From assembly GCA_021151605.1 (NCBI GenBank), contig JAGKWZ010000043.1, positions 1 to 46,566 of the forward strand: a DNA stretch of 46,566 bases, given 5' to 3'. The stretch is from Verrucomicrobiaceae bacterium (GTDB taxonomy: Bacteria; Verrucomicrobiota; Verrucomicrobiia; Verrucomicrobiales; Verrucomicrobiaceae). Positions 31,987 through 41,300 of this stretch are shown here, piece by piece. The notes beneath the pieces were generated by a model. It saw only the letters and a program-made list of their open reading frames with translations. It was not told where the DNA came from and searched no databases. Within the stretch, counting starts at the first letter, position 1; each line of letters opens with the position of its first letter. Position numbers and translations under genes: made by a program.

Positions 31987-32715
31987 ATGGCCACCACCGA
32001 CCTTTTCATGGATCACGCCGTCACGGAGGCGCTTTTCGATGCGCTGCCGGATGTCGTCTTTTTCATCAAAGACAGCTTTGGGCGCTATGTGGTCGTGAAT
32101 CAGACCATGGCGGCCCGTTGCGCCGGTGGCGACAAAACGAAGCTCATCGGCAAAAAGCCCGCCGAGGTCTATCCGGCACCACTGGCGGCCAGTTATGCCC
32201 GACAGGACGAGCTGGTGCTGAAAACGGGCAAACGCGTGGAGCATCAGCTGGAACTGCACATCTATCCCGGTGGGAAAGCAGGCTGGTGTCTCACCACCAA
32301 GCATCCGCTTCGTGACGCCAAAGGCCACATCATCGGCGTGACAGGCATTTCGCGCGATTTGAACGCGCCCAGCGACAAAGCGACCGGCTTTGCCGAGCTG
32401 GCCTCAGCGCTGCGGCTGATGCAGACGCGCTTCACCGAAAGCCTGCGCATCGAGGACATCGCCACGAAGGCCGGGCTGAGCGTGTATCAGTTCGAGCAGC
32501 GTGTGCAGCGCCTCTTTCAAATGAGTCCACTGCAACTGCTGCACAAGCTCCGCCTCGACGAAGCCACGCGTATGCTTCGCGAGACCGACAAATCTCTCGC
32601 CGACATCGCGCTCGAGACCGGCTGGTGTGATCAGAGCGCGTTCACGAGACATTTTAGTCGCTACGCTGGCATGGCACCGGGGAAGTTCCGGGCGATGCGA
32701 GTCACGGCTATTTAA
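31987..32715 (+). CDS. PAS-domain AraC-family regulator
   Basis: A 242-residue transcription factor. Residues ~15-125 form a PAS domain: LFDALPDVVFFIKDSFGRYV, NQTMAARCAGGDKTKLIGK and PLRDAKGHIIGVTGISRDL. Residues ~140-240 are an AraC-type double helix-turn-helix with IEDIATKAGLSVYQFEQRVQ and LADIALETGWCDQSAFTRHF. The PAS domain may sense a small ligand. It is transcribed away from the DapA-like gene with only 78 bases between them, so control of that gene from a shared promoter region is the simplest idea. The 39 bases to the next convergent gene include a small ctattt/aaatag hairpin (32708-32723) overlapping its stop codon. Confidence 0.9.
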   Translation: MATTDLFMDHAVTEALFDALPDVVFFIKDSFGRYVVVNQTMAARCAGGDKTKLIGKKPAEVYPAPLAASYARQDELVLKTGKRVEHQLELHIYPGGKAGWCLTTKHPLRDAKGHIIGVTGISRDLNAPSDKATGFAELASALRLMQTRFTESLRIEDIATKAGLSVYQFEQRVQRLFQMSPLQLLHKLRLDEATRMLRETDKSLADIALETGWCDQSAFTRHFSRYAGMAPGKFRAMRVTAI

Positions 32716-32754
32716 TCAAATAGAGGTGGCCGTCGTAGATATGGTGGAATCTGG

Positions 32755-35700
32755 CTATTTAAGGGGCAGTTGCTTCTCCCAGAAGGTACGGAACCGCTCT
32801 CCGTAGGTGCATCGGGTGGCAGCCCACACTTTCTCGATCTCTTTGTTCATGCGCCAGATGCTGAAGAGCTGCATCCAGCCAACATTGTCAGGGTGCTCGT
32901 CGTGGTGGGCGAGGTCTAGGTCGAGGAAGACATTTTCCATGAGCTGAAGCATTTGCTGGATCACATAACGTTGCTCAGGTGGGGGCAGTTTAGATGCATC
33001 GACCGGTGGACATGTGCCCTGTGCGCCCTGACACACAAGATCGCAGCCAGCGGTCAACGCGCTGTCGAGTGCCCGCAGATCCTTGTTCCCCGCGACCTGC
33101 TTCCAAATATCCAGAAGGGTGTCGGCGTGGTTCACAAAGCTGGAAACATTAATCTTTGGCGGTGGTGCCCAGTAAGCTTGGAGTTGCTTTGCATAGTCTT
33201 GGATGCTGCCAGGCTTATTTCCTGGGGGATCGATATGTTTGGCAGGCTTGAAGACACATTGGCCGACATGGCGGCCAAGACGGCGGTAGCTCTCAAACTG
33301 GGCCTCACTGTAGAACTGGTCCCCTGTGGGCTCATGGGGGAAGAGCGGATTTTCGGCTCTGTATTGGAGGACATCCCGAGGCTCGTCACCGGTAAGGGCC
33401 GCCTTCACATAGATGAGGATGCCCTCAGCTTTGGCTTCTTTTGCTGACGCCGGGTAGCAGATTTTACCCACAGCGACATGCGCTTTGCTAAAACCAGTTT
33501 GCGGATCGGGGCGGAGCTGATCTGGATCAATCTCAATCTGTGTGCCGAAGTCAACGCGACAGCGCCGGATGGCCATGCCGAGTCCCTGGAAGGTGAAGCC
33601 GGGATCGCACTCTGCATCGCCGACGATGATGACGCGGCAACGTCGCCGCACGAGTTCATATAGGCCGAGATTTTCAAAATGACCGCCATCGGAGAGATAG
33701 ACGAATTCGCTGTCCAGGGAGGCGGAGCCGGTCAGCTCCTGGAGGATGTATTTGAAGAATCCGAGCATGGATTCAGGGCGGGACTTGCGCCAGGATTTCA
33801 GCCTTGGGTGGGGCGTCCACCAGCCGAGGCGTGCATTGAAAAGAGTGAGCATGAAGGCGACCAGGGGAGAGGTGTGGTAGCCACTGTTCGGGCTGGCTGC
33901 CGCACCAGACACCGCCAATGCGCGACCCAGGGTCCAGCCTTCCTGGGCACCAAACTGGCTGGTGTCACGGTGGTAGATGCGTTTGACACCCTCCGGTGAG
34001 TTTGGCTGAGGGTAACCCAGTGCGCTGCGCCAGTGATCAAAGCCGGCACTTAGCGGTGTGAAGGTGAACGACTCGGCGCTCCGGTCCTGAACATCAAGGC
34101 CAGCACTGGCTCCCGAATTAATGGCTGTATTGATGATGAGAAACGGACCGCCAAACTTGACGGTGTCACCTTTGGTGGAGAGTTCCTTCATCAGAATATC
34201 GTCCCCAAGCTTACTGCCTAGATTTTGCTCCTCCGCCGTTCCGAAGTCGAATCCTGTGACGGGATGGGGGTTCCTATCGGCGGCAAAGCGCGAGCCGCCG
34301 AGGTAGCAGCGCTCGAGGCGGTTGCGGTAAAAGGGGTTCATGGAGAACTGGTTCAAGTCCACCCGCCAGGCGAGGATGAATGCCAGTACGACTAGTGAAA
34401 TGAGCAGTGGGAACGATTCAGTGCAGATGCAGAGTTTGGAGTTCGCCAAATACTGAGCCAGCAAAAAGCTGCTGCCGATGTTATCAGGTGCCAGGACGGC
34501 GGCCACGACGATGCTGACAATCAGCAACAGGCCGACAAGAAAGATGAGGGGCAGGTTTGCTGCTAGCAGTTCAGCGAATCCGCCTTTGCCGGAGTCCTTC
34601 GTGTTTTTGCTTTTGCCTGCGAGTACCGCGATCAAGGCGGTGGCCACCCAGCCCATGACCATGCTGCTGCTCAGCCACCCGCTTAGAGCACCGCCGGAAA
34701 AAAATTGGGTGAGCCTAGGGCCAGCGATGCTGAGCAGAGTGGCGATGAGGTAGAGGACACAAGTCATGATCACCCAAGCACCCGCGCGGCCCCACCACTC
34801 CCGCACCCGCTCATGCATGTGGCGTCCGAGCACGCCGATGGAGAGCACCTGGGTGAGGCAGTATCCAGTGGCGATCATCAGAGGCCCCAGGATGGTGATC
34901 CATGAGATGGCTGCTCCATTCTTTTCGAGGCATCCACCAGCCAAGGCGACGAATGAGTGACGGACAAACTCTACCAATGCCATCCCTGCTACCCACTGCA
35001 GCGGCACTCCCAAACACCAGTTCCATAGGCGCACTGTCGAGGTGTCCTTTTTATGCAGGGATCCATTGATGAGCCATACACTCAATAAGGCGACCACACC
35101 CACCATTATGGAAACGACGGGAGAGAGACCCCAGGAGTCAGGCGTGAGCGAAGACTTATTGATGCTGTGTGGAAGTCCAGAATGCCTGAAGACGGTGTAG
35201 TTGTCCTGCGCCATTCGGTAAAGCTGAGTGCTAGCGAGGAATGAGCCGGCGAGCAGAAGCCCTGAGATAAGTGCCCAGCTTTTGTAGGCGCTTGCTCCCA
35301 CCCCTGTGTTTGCCCCCTTGTTGACTGAATCGATGCCTCGTCGGCAGCCCCAGACAATGACGAGGAGAAAAGCCAGTTGTGCGAAAATGAGGGCGTACCA
35401 GGGCAGGTGGTTTGAAATCTGCCAGAACTCTTCCCAGGACTTTGGCGCAACGGCCCCTCCCACGATGCGATGGAAGATAAACGGCAGCAGATCGACCAGG
35501 ACCACCAGAAGAGCGATGCACGAGATCACCATGGTCTGGATTAGCAGGGTATTGCGCAGCCAAATGGAGACCATCGTCCAAGTGTCACCACTTGTGATAC
35601 CCGCCTTGGGGGCGAGGTAGCGGGAGTATTGCCGCAAATGGTGGATGAACGGCGAACCATGCTGTCCGTCTTCGTCGAGAAAGCCGTGGTCTTTTTCGAA

Positions 35701-36099
35701 TGCAGCCGCCTTCGGGTCATTCTTTCGGGAGGCTAAGCGGCGGCAGGTGGCCGTGAACCATGAGCCGATGTATCCACCACCTGAAACGGTGGAGAGGTAG
35801 TCGATATGCCTCAGCACTCCTGCATCACGCAATCCTTGGAGCAGGCCGAGATTAAATGTGGCGCTGCGGATACCGCCGCCGGAGAAAGAGAGCCCGATGG
35901 CGTCCTTATTGACAGGAATTTCCTTATCCAAGTCGAGGCGGTTCTTTCTCTGCCAACCGATCTCTTCGGCTTCTGCCTTCAGGATGGCATCGGTCGTTCT
36001 GCGCAGCGTCTCCTCATGCTGCTCAATCTCGTTGGGTGTTGTGGGCATGGCGTCAGGTAAATGGGATTCAGGATTAGTGTAATCTCCCAAGGCTGGCAT
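32755..36099 (-). CDS. Patatin-like phospholipase with a multi-helix membrane insert
   Basis: A 1114-residue membrane protein with a patatin-type lipase catalytic dyad. The oxyanion loop is SFSGGGIRSATFNLGLLQGL (~71-90), the nucleophile Ser106 sits in LSTVSGGGYIGSW, and the Asp is in YLSDGGHFENLGLYELVRR (~802). Between Ser and Asp lie about nine hydrophobic segments, for example LLIQTMVISCIALLVVLVDL, WVIMTCVLYLIATLLSIAG and PLIFLVGLLLIVSIVVAAVL, so the two halves of the active site are separated by a polytopic region. Predicted activity is acyl-ester hydrolysis at the membrane; the substrate is unknown. A second in-frame ATG at 36048 (MPTTPNEIEQHEETLRR) is an equally possible start, shifting the residue numbers by 17. 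It is divergent from exbB across 97 bases. Confidence 0.88.
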   Translation of the reverse strand: MPALGDYTNPESHLPDAMPTTPNEIEQHEETLRRTTDAILKAEAEEIGWQRKNRLDLDKEIPVNKDAIGLSFSGGGIRSATFNLGLLQGLRDAGVLRHIDYLSTVSGGGYIGSWFTATCRRLASRKNDPKAAAFEKDHGFLDEDGQHGSPFIHHLRQYSRYLAPKAGITSGDTWTMVSIWLRNTLLIQTMVISCIALLVVLVDLLPFIFHRIVGGAVAPKSWEEFWQISNHLPWYALIFAQLAFLLVIVWGCRRGIDSVNKGANTGVGASAYKSWALISGLLLAGSFLASTQLYRMAQDNYTVFRHSGLPHSINKSSLTPDSWGLSPVVSIMVGVVALLSVWLINGSLHKKDTSTVRLWNWCLGVPLQWVAGMALVEFVRHSFVALAGGCLEKNGAAISWITILGPLMIATGYCLTQVLSIGVLGRHMHERVREWWGRAGAWVIMTCVLYLIATLLSIAGPRLTQFFSGGALSGWLSSSMVMGWVATALIAVLAGKSKNTKDSGKGGFAELLAANLPLIFLVGLLLIVSIVVAAVLAPDNIGSSFLLAQYLANSKLCICTESFPLLISLVVLAFILAWRVDLNQFSMNPFYRNRLERCYLGGSRFAADRNPHPVTGFDFGTAEEQNLGSKLGDDILMKELSTKGDTVKFGGPFLIINTAINSGASAGLDVQDRSAESFTFTPLSAGFDHWRSALGYPQPNSPEGVKRIYHRDTSQFGAQEGWTLGRALAVSGAAASPNSGYHTSPLVAFMLTLFNARLGWWTPHPRLKSWRKSRPESMLGFFKYILQELTGSASLDSEFVYLSDGGHFENLGLYELVRRRCRVIIVGDAECDPGFTFQGLGMAIRRCRVDFGTQIEIDPDQLRPDPQTGFSKAHVAVGKICYPASAKEAKAEGILIYVKAALTGDEPRDVLQYRAENPLFPHEPTGDQFYSEAQFESYRRLGRHVGQCVFKPAKHIDPPGNKPGSIQDYAKQLQAYWAPPPKINVSSFVNHADTLLDIWKQVAGNKDLRALDSALTAGCDLVCQGAQGTCPPVDASKLPPPEQRYVIQQMLQLMENVFLDLDLAHHDEHPDNVGWMQLFSIWRMNKEIEKVWAATRCTYGERFRTFWEKQLPLK

Positions 36100-36196
36100 T
36101 GGGAAGGCCTAAATCCTTGCTTCCAGAATTTGATGGGAGAATTTTCGCTCTTGCGCGGCACTGTCCTCTCCCGAATACCTCACTCGCTCGCTTCTC

Positions 36197-36901
36197 ATGA
36201 ACCATATCTTCCTTCTACTTGCCGATGCCCCGACCGCTACCTCAGGCCTCGGAAAACTCGGAGAGTTCCTCGCCACGGGTGGCTATGTGATGCTCTTCAT
36301 CGTGCTCTGTTCTTTCCTAGCCGTGACAGTCATCATCTCAGCCTGGCTCCGCCTGCGCGATCATCTGGTGCTCCCAGCCAGTGTCATGAGCCAACTCCGC
36401 TCTCTGCCAAACTATGCTGCCAAAGGTGACATCAAGCCGCTCCAGGAGTTTCTAGAACATAATGAATCTCTCCTCGCAAAACTGGGTGCACTGGCCATCA
36501 GCGGCACCTTTTCCTCGCGCCAGGAATGCGTGGATACTCTGACCGCCCGTGCCAAGGAGGAGCTGCACCACCTAGAGCGAGGCATCCCCATGCTGGAGGT
36601 CATGGTGACTGTAGCTCCCCTGCTCGGCTTGCTCGGCACCACGGCAGGCTTGGTCGGCATGTTCTCCGCTTTTGGCAGTGAGGCTGGTCCTGACACCACT
36701 GAGGTGGCAAAGGAGATCGGCGTGGCCCTGCGCTGCACCATTGCAGGTCTGTTCGTCGCGGTACCTTCTGTGGTAGCCCACACCTATTTCGTGCGTCGGC
36801 TGGATCAGGTGGCTGTGAGGTTGGAGTCCATCATGCATGAGACGATCCAGACCTTCTTCGCACACTTCGAAGTCCAACGCTCCTCTTCAAACCGGAACTG
36901 A
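36197..36901 (+). CDS. exbB: MotA/TolQ/ExbB proton channel family protein
   Basis: A 234-residue inner-membrane protein that, with an ExbD/TolR partner, uses the proton gradient to energise outer-membrane transport or stability. It has an N-terminal helix (GGYVMLFIVLCSFLAVTVIISAWL), a cytoplasmic loop, and the conserved C-terminal pair around LEVMVTVAPLLGLLGTTAGLVGMFSAFG and EIGVALRCTIAGLFVAVPSVVAHTYF; the TxxGLxGM and TxxGLxxAxPxxxxH-type patterns are typical. Length is normal. The ExbD gene starts 19 bases after the stop, forming a two-gene unit. ExbB and TolQ cannot be separated with certainty; no tonB, tolA or tolB gene is nearby. No Shine-Dalgarno site precedes the ATG. Confidence 0.9.
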   Translation: MNHIFLLLADAPTATSGLGKLGEFLATGGYVMLFIVLCSFLAVTVIISAWLRLRDHLVLPASVMSQLRSLPNYAAKGDIKPLQEFLEHNESLLAKLGALAISGTFSSRQECVDTLTARAKEELHHLERGIPMLEVMVTVAPLLGLLGTTAGLVGMFSAFGSEAGPDTTEVAKEIGVALRCTIAGLFVAVPSVVAHTYFVRRLDQVAVRLESIMHETIQTFFAHFEVQRSSSNRN

Positions 36902-36919
36902 GGTCAGCCAAGCCGCGCC

Positions 36920-37351
36920 ATGCAACTCAATCTCCGCCCCCGCCGCCGTCCGGTGCCAGCGATCCCCATCGTGTCCATGATCGACATCATGGTGATCCTC
37001 CTCATCTTCTTCATCGCCACCACCACCTTCCGGGAAAAGAAAGTGCAGGTGAAGATCAACCTTCCGGAATCGAAGTCGATGGGCTCCGCGGCAGCGTCCG
37101 ATGAAGTCCGGAAATCCATCACAGTGACGCCGGAGAAAGAACTCCTGCTCGATGGCAATCCCGTCGCAGTGGATCAGCTTGCTGCGGCCCTCACGAAGCT
37201 CAAACAGTCCGATCCTCAGGCCAAACTCGAACTCCAAGCCGATACGGAAACACCCCTCGGACTTCTTGTGCAAATCTGGGATGGCCTGCGTGCCGCGGGC
37301 TTCTCCATCAATGACGTGCCTGCCCGCATCCAGAGGCCGGGACAAAAATAG
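36920..37351 (+). CDS. exbD: ExbD/TolR biopolymer transport protein
   Basis: A 143-residue partner of the ExbB-like channel. It has one N-terminal membrane helix, IPIVSMIDIMVILLIFFIATTTF in part, whose Asp (SMIDIMVILLIFF) is the conserved proton-carrying residue. The remainder is the periplasmic domain with KITVTPEKELLLDGNPV-like strands and an ending in AGFSINDVPARIQRPGQK. It is 19 bases downstream of exbB in the same direction and surely works with it. The alpha/beta hydrolase gene is convergent 23 bases away. Confidence 0.9.
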   Translation: MQLNLRPRRRPVPAIPIVSMIDIMVILLIFFIATTTFREKKVQVKINLPESKSMGSAAASDEVRKSITVTPEKELLLDGNPVAVDQLAAALTKLKQSDPQAKLELQADTETPLGLLVQIWDGLRAAGFSINDVPARIQRPGQK

Positions 37352-37374
37352 GATGGGTGGTTAGCTGAGCTCCG

Positions 37375-38331
37375 CTATTTCAGCGCCTGGAGTGCGGAGG
37401 TGTCGATGGTCGTCTCAAGGCCACGCAGGACCTTGTCGGTGAACTGCTGACCACGCAGCTTCACCTCGGGATGGCTCACGGAACTATGACCGCCATCGGT
37501 AATCGGCACAAAGAGCGAGGTCACACCGACTTTTTGCAACGCCGCGTGAATGGTCTCGGCATGGCGGAAAGCCACGCGCTGGTCCTTCGTGCCGTGGAAG
37601 GTGATGAAGGGCGGATCATCCTGGCTCACATAGGTCAAAGGCGAAGCCGCTTTGGCCTCGGCGGGTTTCTCCTGGGCATTTCCACCGAGCAGGCCGCTCA
37701 CGGCATCATCCTTCCAGATGGGTTTGCCCTCCTTGTCGAACATGAGCGCCTGCGTGAAGTCCTCTGGACCGCAGAGATTCACCACGGCCTGCACGCGGCT
37801 GCTGAAACTCGTGTGCGGCCCCAGATTGCCCTCTAGCTCCTTCACATCACCACTCGTGCCGAGCAGCGACGAGAGATGACCGCCCGCCGAGCTGCCCCAC
37901 ACGGCGATTTTGTCGGCATCGAGGTTCAACTCCTTCGCATGCGCCCGAATCCAGCGGATGGCCGCTTTGCAATCATGCACCTGGGCAGGCCAGGCGGCTT
38001 CTTTGGTGAGGCGATAGCCCACCGTGACCGCCGCGTAGTCGCCAGTGCGGGCAAGTTGAATGGCTTGCGCCGCATAACCCAGCCGGTCGCCATTCACCCA
38101 GCCGCCGCCGTGGATCAAAGCGATCACCGGCAGCGGCTTCTCGCTGTTTCGTTTCTTCGGCAGATACACATCCACCATCTGCTTCGGGTTCTCATTGCCC
38201 GCGTAAGGCAGATCGAGCCGGAGATCGATCTGGTTGGTGGCGGCTGTATCGCGGACCTTTTGCTTCTGAGCGGCCAGATCCTGACCGAAGGCGGCGGAGA
38301 CGAGGAAAACGAAAACAAGAATGTGCTTCAT
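37375..38331 (-). CDS. Secreted alpha/beta hydrolase (esterase/lipase, BD-FAE type)
   Basis: A 318-residue secreted serine hydrolase. A signal peptide (MKHILVFVFLVSAAFG) precedes a hormone-sensitive-lipase/acetylxylan-esterase-like core: oxyanion motif IALIHGGGWVNGD, nucleophile elbow VWGSSAGGHLSSL, Asp in FHGTKDQRVAF and His in TDGGHSSVSH. The triad is complete. The group commonly removes acetyl or feruloyl groups from plant polysaccharides, which would fit the pectate lyase and sulfatase nearby, but the exact substrate is not known. The frame opens at 38373; the ATG at 38331 starts the signal peptide. The giant Fn3-repeat gene ends 38 bases upstream on the same strand. A short hairpin abuts the start. 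Confidence 0.92.
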   Translation of the reverse strand: MKHILVFVFLVSAAFGQDLAAQKQKVRDTAATNQIDLRLDLPYAGNENPKQMVDVYLPKKRNSEKPLPVIALIHGGGWVNGDRLGYAAQAIQLARTGDYAAVTVGYRLTKEAAWPAQVHDCKAAIRWIRAHAKELNLDADKIAVWGSSAGGHLSSLLGTSGDVKELEGNLGPHTSFSSRVQAVVNLCGPEDFTQALMFDKEGKPIWKDDAVSGLLGGNAQEKPAEAKAASPLTYVSQDDPPFITFHGTKDQRVAFRHAETIHAALQKVGVTSLFVPITDGGHSSVSHPEVKLRGQQFTDKVLRGLETTIDTSALQALK

Positions 38332-38350
38332 GGTGCGCACAAAACGCACC
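38332..38350 (-). promoter_or_regulatory. Hairpin directly upstream of the alpha/beta hydrolase ATG
   Basis: A 6-bp perfect stem ggtgcg / cgcacc (38332-38337 and 38345-38350) with a 7-base loop lies immediately before the start codon, where no Shine-Dalgarno sequence is seen. This matches the arrangement at 2393-2413. Functional meaning is inference; the stem is short. Confidence 0.3.
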
Positions 38351-38369
38351 CGCCGCCTCGATCTGGCAC

Positions 38370-41300
38370 TCAAGGCTGCCTTTGCACCTGCAAGCGCATG
38401 AAACGATGCGGCGTGGCACCGAGCGGCACGGTGTCGCGGGCGTAAACGACGTCGGAAACCACGGTGATCGCCGAACCGAAGCCACCACCCATGTAAAGGA
38501 CCTGCTCATCGACAAAACCGGCGCCGGATGGTGGATTGCCAGGCGTGATGCTCATCACCGTCGTCCATGGGCCGAGCGGGCTGTCGGCCGCCTGCACCTC
38601 GTAGATCACATCGTAGGCATAGGGGTTGCGCGGGAAATTCAGGCCAAGGTAACGCGTGCCCGATACCTCGGTGACGACGGCGGGAGGTTGTGTGCCGGGC
38701 TGCGCGGGGTTCATCCACAGCGCATACTTCATGAGGTTCGTGATGCCATCACCAGCCGGGTTCGCATCGTCGGCGGCATTGCCGGAATTGGCCGTGGAGC
38801 CAAAGTGCTGCTGACGCCATGCCTCGACGGCCGAAGGTGTGGTGAAGGTGGCATCCGCCCCGGTGAACGGATTTCCATAGCTGTCCGTGAGGCGCAGGCG
38901 GAAGTGGTAGGTCTTCTGCGGCTGCACATTGATGGTGGAGGAGGGATTCACCGTGGGGTTGCCGCCGCCGATGAGAATGCCACCAGGGCCAATCACAATC
39001 AGCCCACCGGGGCTTGGCGACGCGGTGAGCCCGTAGAAGGTCGTCTCGCCGTAATCAAACACGGCCGTGTAGATGCCACCCCCCGTGTTAAAGGTTCCTT
39101 GAAGCGTCGCCAAGGCTGACTGCACATTGCTGGCGGCATTGGTGGTGACGGTGGGTAAAGCGGGCGTGGTGAAAGTGGTGTTCGGGCCGTTGCTGGTGCC
39201 TTCATTGTTCGTGGCGACGAGGCGATAGTGGTAGGTCGTTGAAGGTGTGAGGCCGCTGAGGACATCCGTGATCACCTCATACTGGCTCGTGCCCAGCGGC
39301 GTGCTGTGCGTGATCTGCGAGCCATACGCGGTGGTGGTGCCCCACTCAAAAACGAGCGTGGCCGGTGAGCTGCCCGCGCTCACATTCGCCTTCAAGGTCG
39401 CACCGTACGCCGAGAGTGAGATAGGCGTATTCGCCGTGACCACCGGTGGCGTGGCTGCTGCTGCGGTCGTGAAGGTCATGTCGTTGCCGTTGAAGACATT
39501 GTTGTCCAGATCCCGCACGCAGAAACGGTAGTGATACAGCGTGCTGGGCAACAAACCAGTGGCGAGCGCATTCTTGGGCGTGCTGGAGGGCGAGCTGATG
39601 GCGTTTGGCAAGGGGGTGAAGGTCTGGCCATACGCCGTGGTGGTGCCGACCTCGAAGAAGCAGGTGAGGGCACCCGCCACCGCCGCCGCGCTGCCATTCA
39701 GCAAAGCGGAAAGGTCCGTGATGGATGTGGCAGCCGCCGTGACCGGCACGGGTCCGGTGGAAGTGGTGAATGTGCCGTCAGCGCTCGACGCACTGCCATC
39801 GGCGCTCGTGATGCGGCAGCGGTAGTGGTAGGTCGTGCCGGGTTGCAGGCCTTGCAGAAGCCCCGTGGCGGTTAGCGTTGCATCCGCGACCACGGCATCG
39901 CCCGGAGAGGTGCTTCCATAATCGGTGGTGAGGCCGTAGTCCCAGGTCGTCGAAGCTGGAGAGCTGCCCGCGGAGGCATTCAAGACCTGAACCGCCACCG
40001 CCGTCGTGCGCACGACGGTGGTGGAGATGGCACCGACGCTGGGCGGGGTCGTCGCCACGGTGGTAACGCTCTGGATCGGTGAGATCGCGGCTCCTTCGGC
40101 ATTGATGGCCACGCAGCGGTAAAAGTACGTCGTGCCCGGCGTGAGGCCGGTGAGCGTCGTCGCACGCGTCAGCGGAACATTCAACGGCTGGGCTGACAAG
40201 TTGACCGTGAGGCCAAGAGCGTTCGTTTCGCCATACTCAAACTTCACACTCGTCTCCGAACTGCCGGAGCTCACGAACGCCGAAACCTGTGCCGAGCGGG
40301 TGAGGATGTTTGAGGAAGTCACGCTGGTCACCGTGGGCTGGGTGGCTGCGGCGGCGGTGGTGAAGGTGGCATCGGGGCCGTAAAACACCTCGGTCGGCTG
40401 CCAGTGATTCACCGCTTTGAGCCGGTAGTGATAGGTCGTGGCTGGCTGCAAGAAAGAGAGATTCACACTCACAGGCGCGGCGCTCGTGTTTTGCTGGTTA
40501 AGCGACACCCATTCTGAGGAGCCATAGGAAGTGCTGGTGCCGTATTCGAAGGACATTTCCAGCAGCAGCGAGTTCGTATTCACCGTGCCGCCCAAGATGG
40601 CCGCGAGATCGGTGATGCCAGTGGCGGCACCGGTCGTCAAAATGGGGCCAGCGGGCGTCGTGAAGGTTTTGTCATCGATGTATACGGTGCCTTGGGCGTT
40701 GACGGCTTTGCCACGGAAATGATACGTCGTGCCCGGTGTGAGGCCTGTGAGCTGCACGGGGGCCACATAGAGCTCCTCAAAGCGGTTCAACGGCCTCGGT
40801 GTGGGATGCACAGCCAAGCTGCCATAGCTCGTCGTGAGCCCGTATTCATAGCTCACCGTCGTCGCTGAGCTGCCGGTCTTCAGCCAAGTGAGATAAAGCT
40901 CCGAGCGCGTCGGCGTCTGCACATTCGCGGTCACACCATTCGCCTGCACCTCAGGCGGCGTATTGGCCGATGCGGTGGTGAAGGTCTGGTCGGCACCGTA
41001 GTAGGTGTTGTTGAAGATGTCGCTGGCGGCGATGCGGTAGTGGTAGGTCGTGCCGGGCAGCAGGTCCGTCGGGTTCACCGTGCATGGCCGGCTGCCGGTG
41101 CCAGAATTCCAGTCTCCGTTTCGAATCTGCCCATAGGCCGTCGTGGGACCGTATTGCGCGTAGATGATGAAATTGCCGCCCTTGGGATCAATGGTGCCAT
41201 TGAGTATCGCGGCGAGGTCGGTGACCGATGTGGCAGCACCTGTCGTGATGATTGGCGCTTCCAGGGTCGTAAAGCTCGTGTCGTCACTGTAGCCCGTGCC

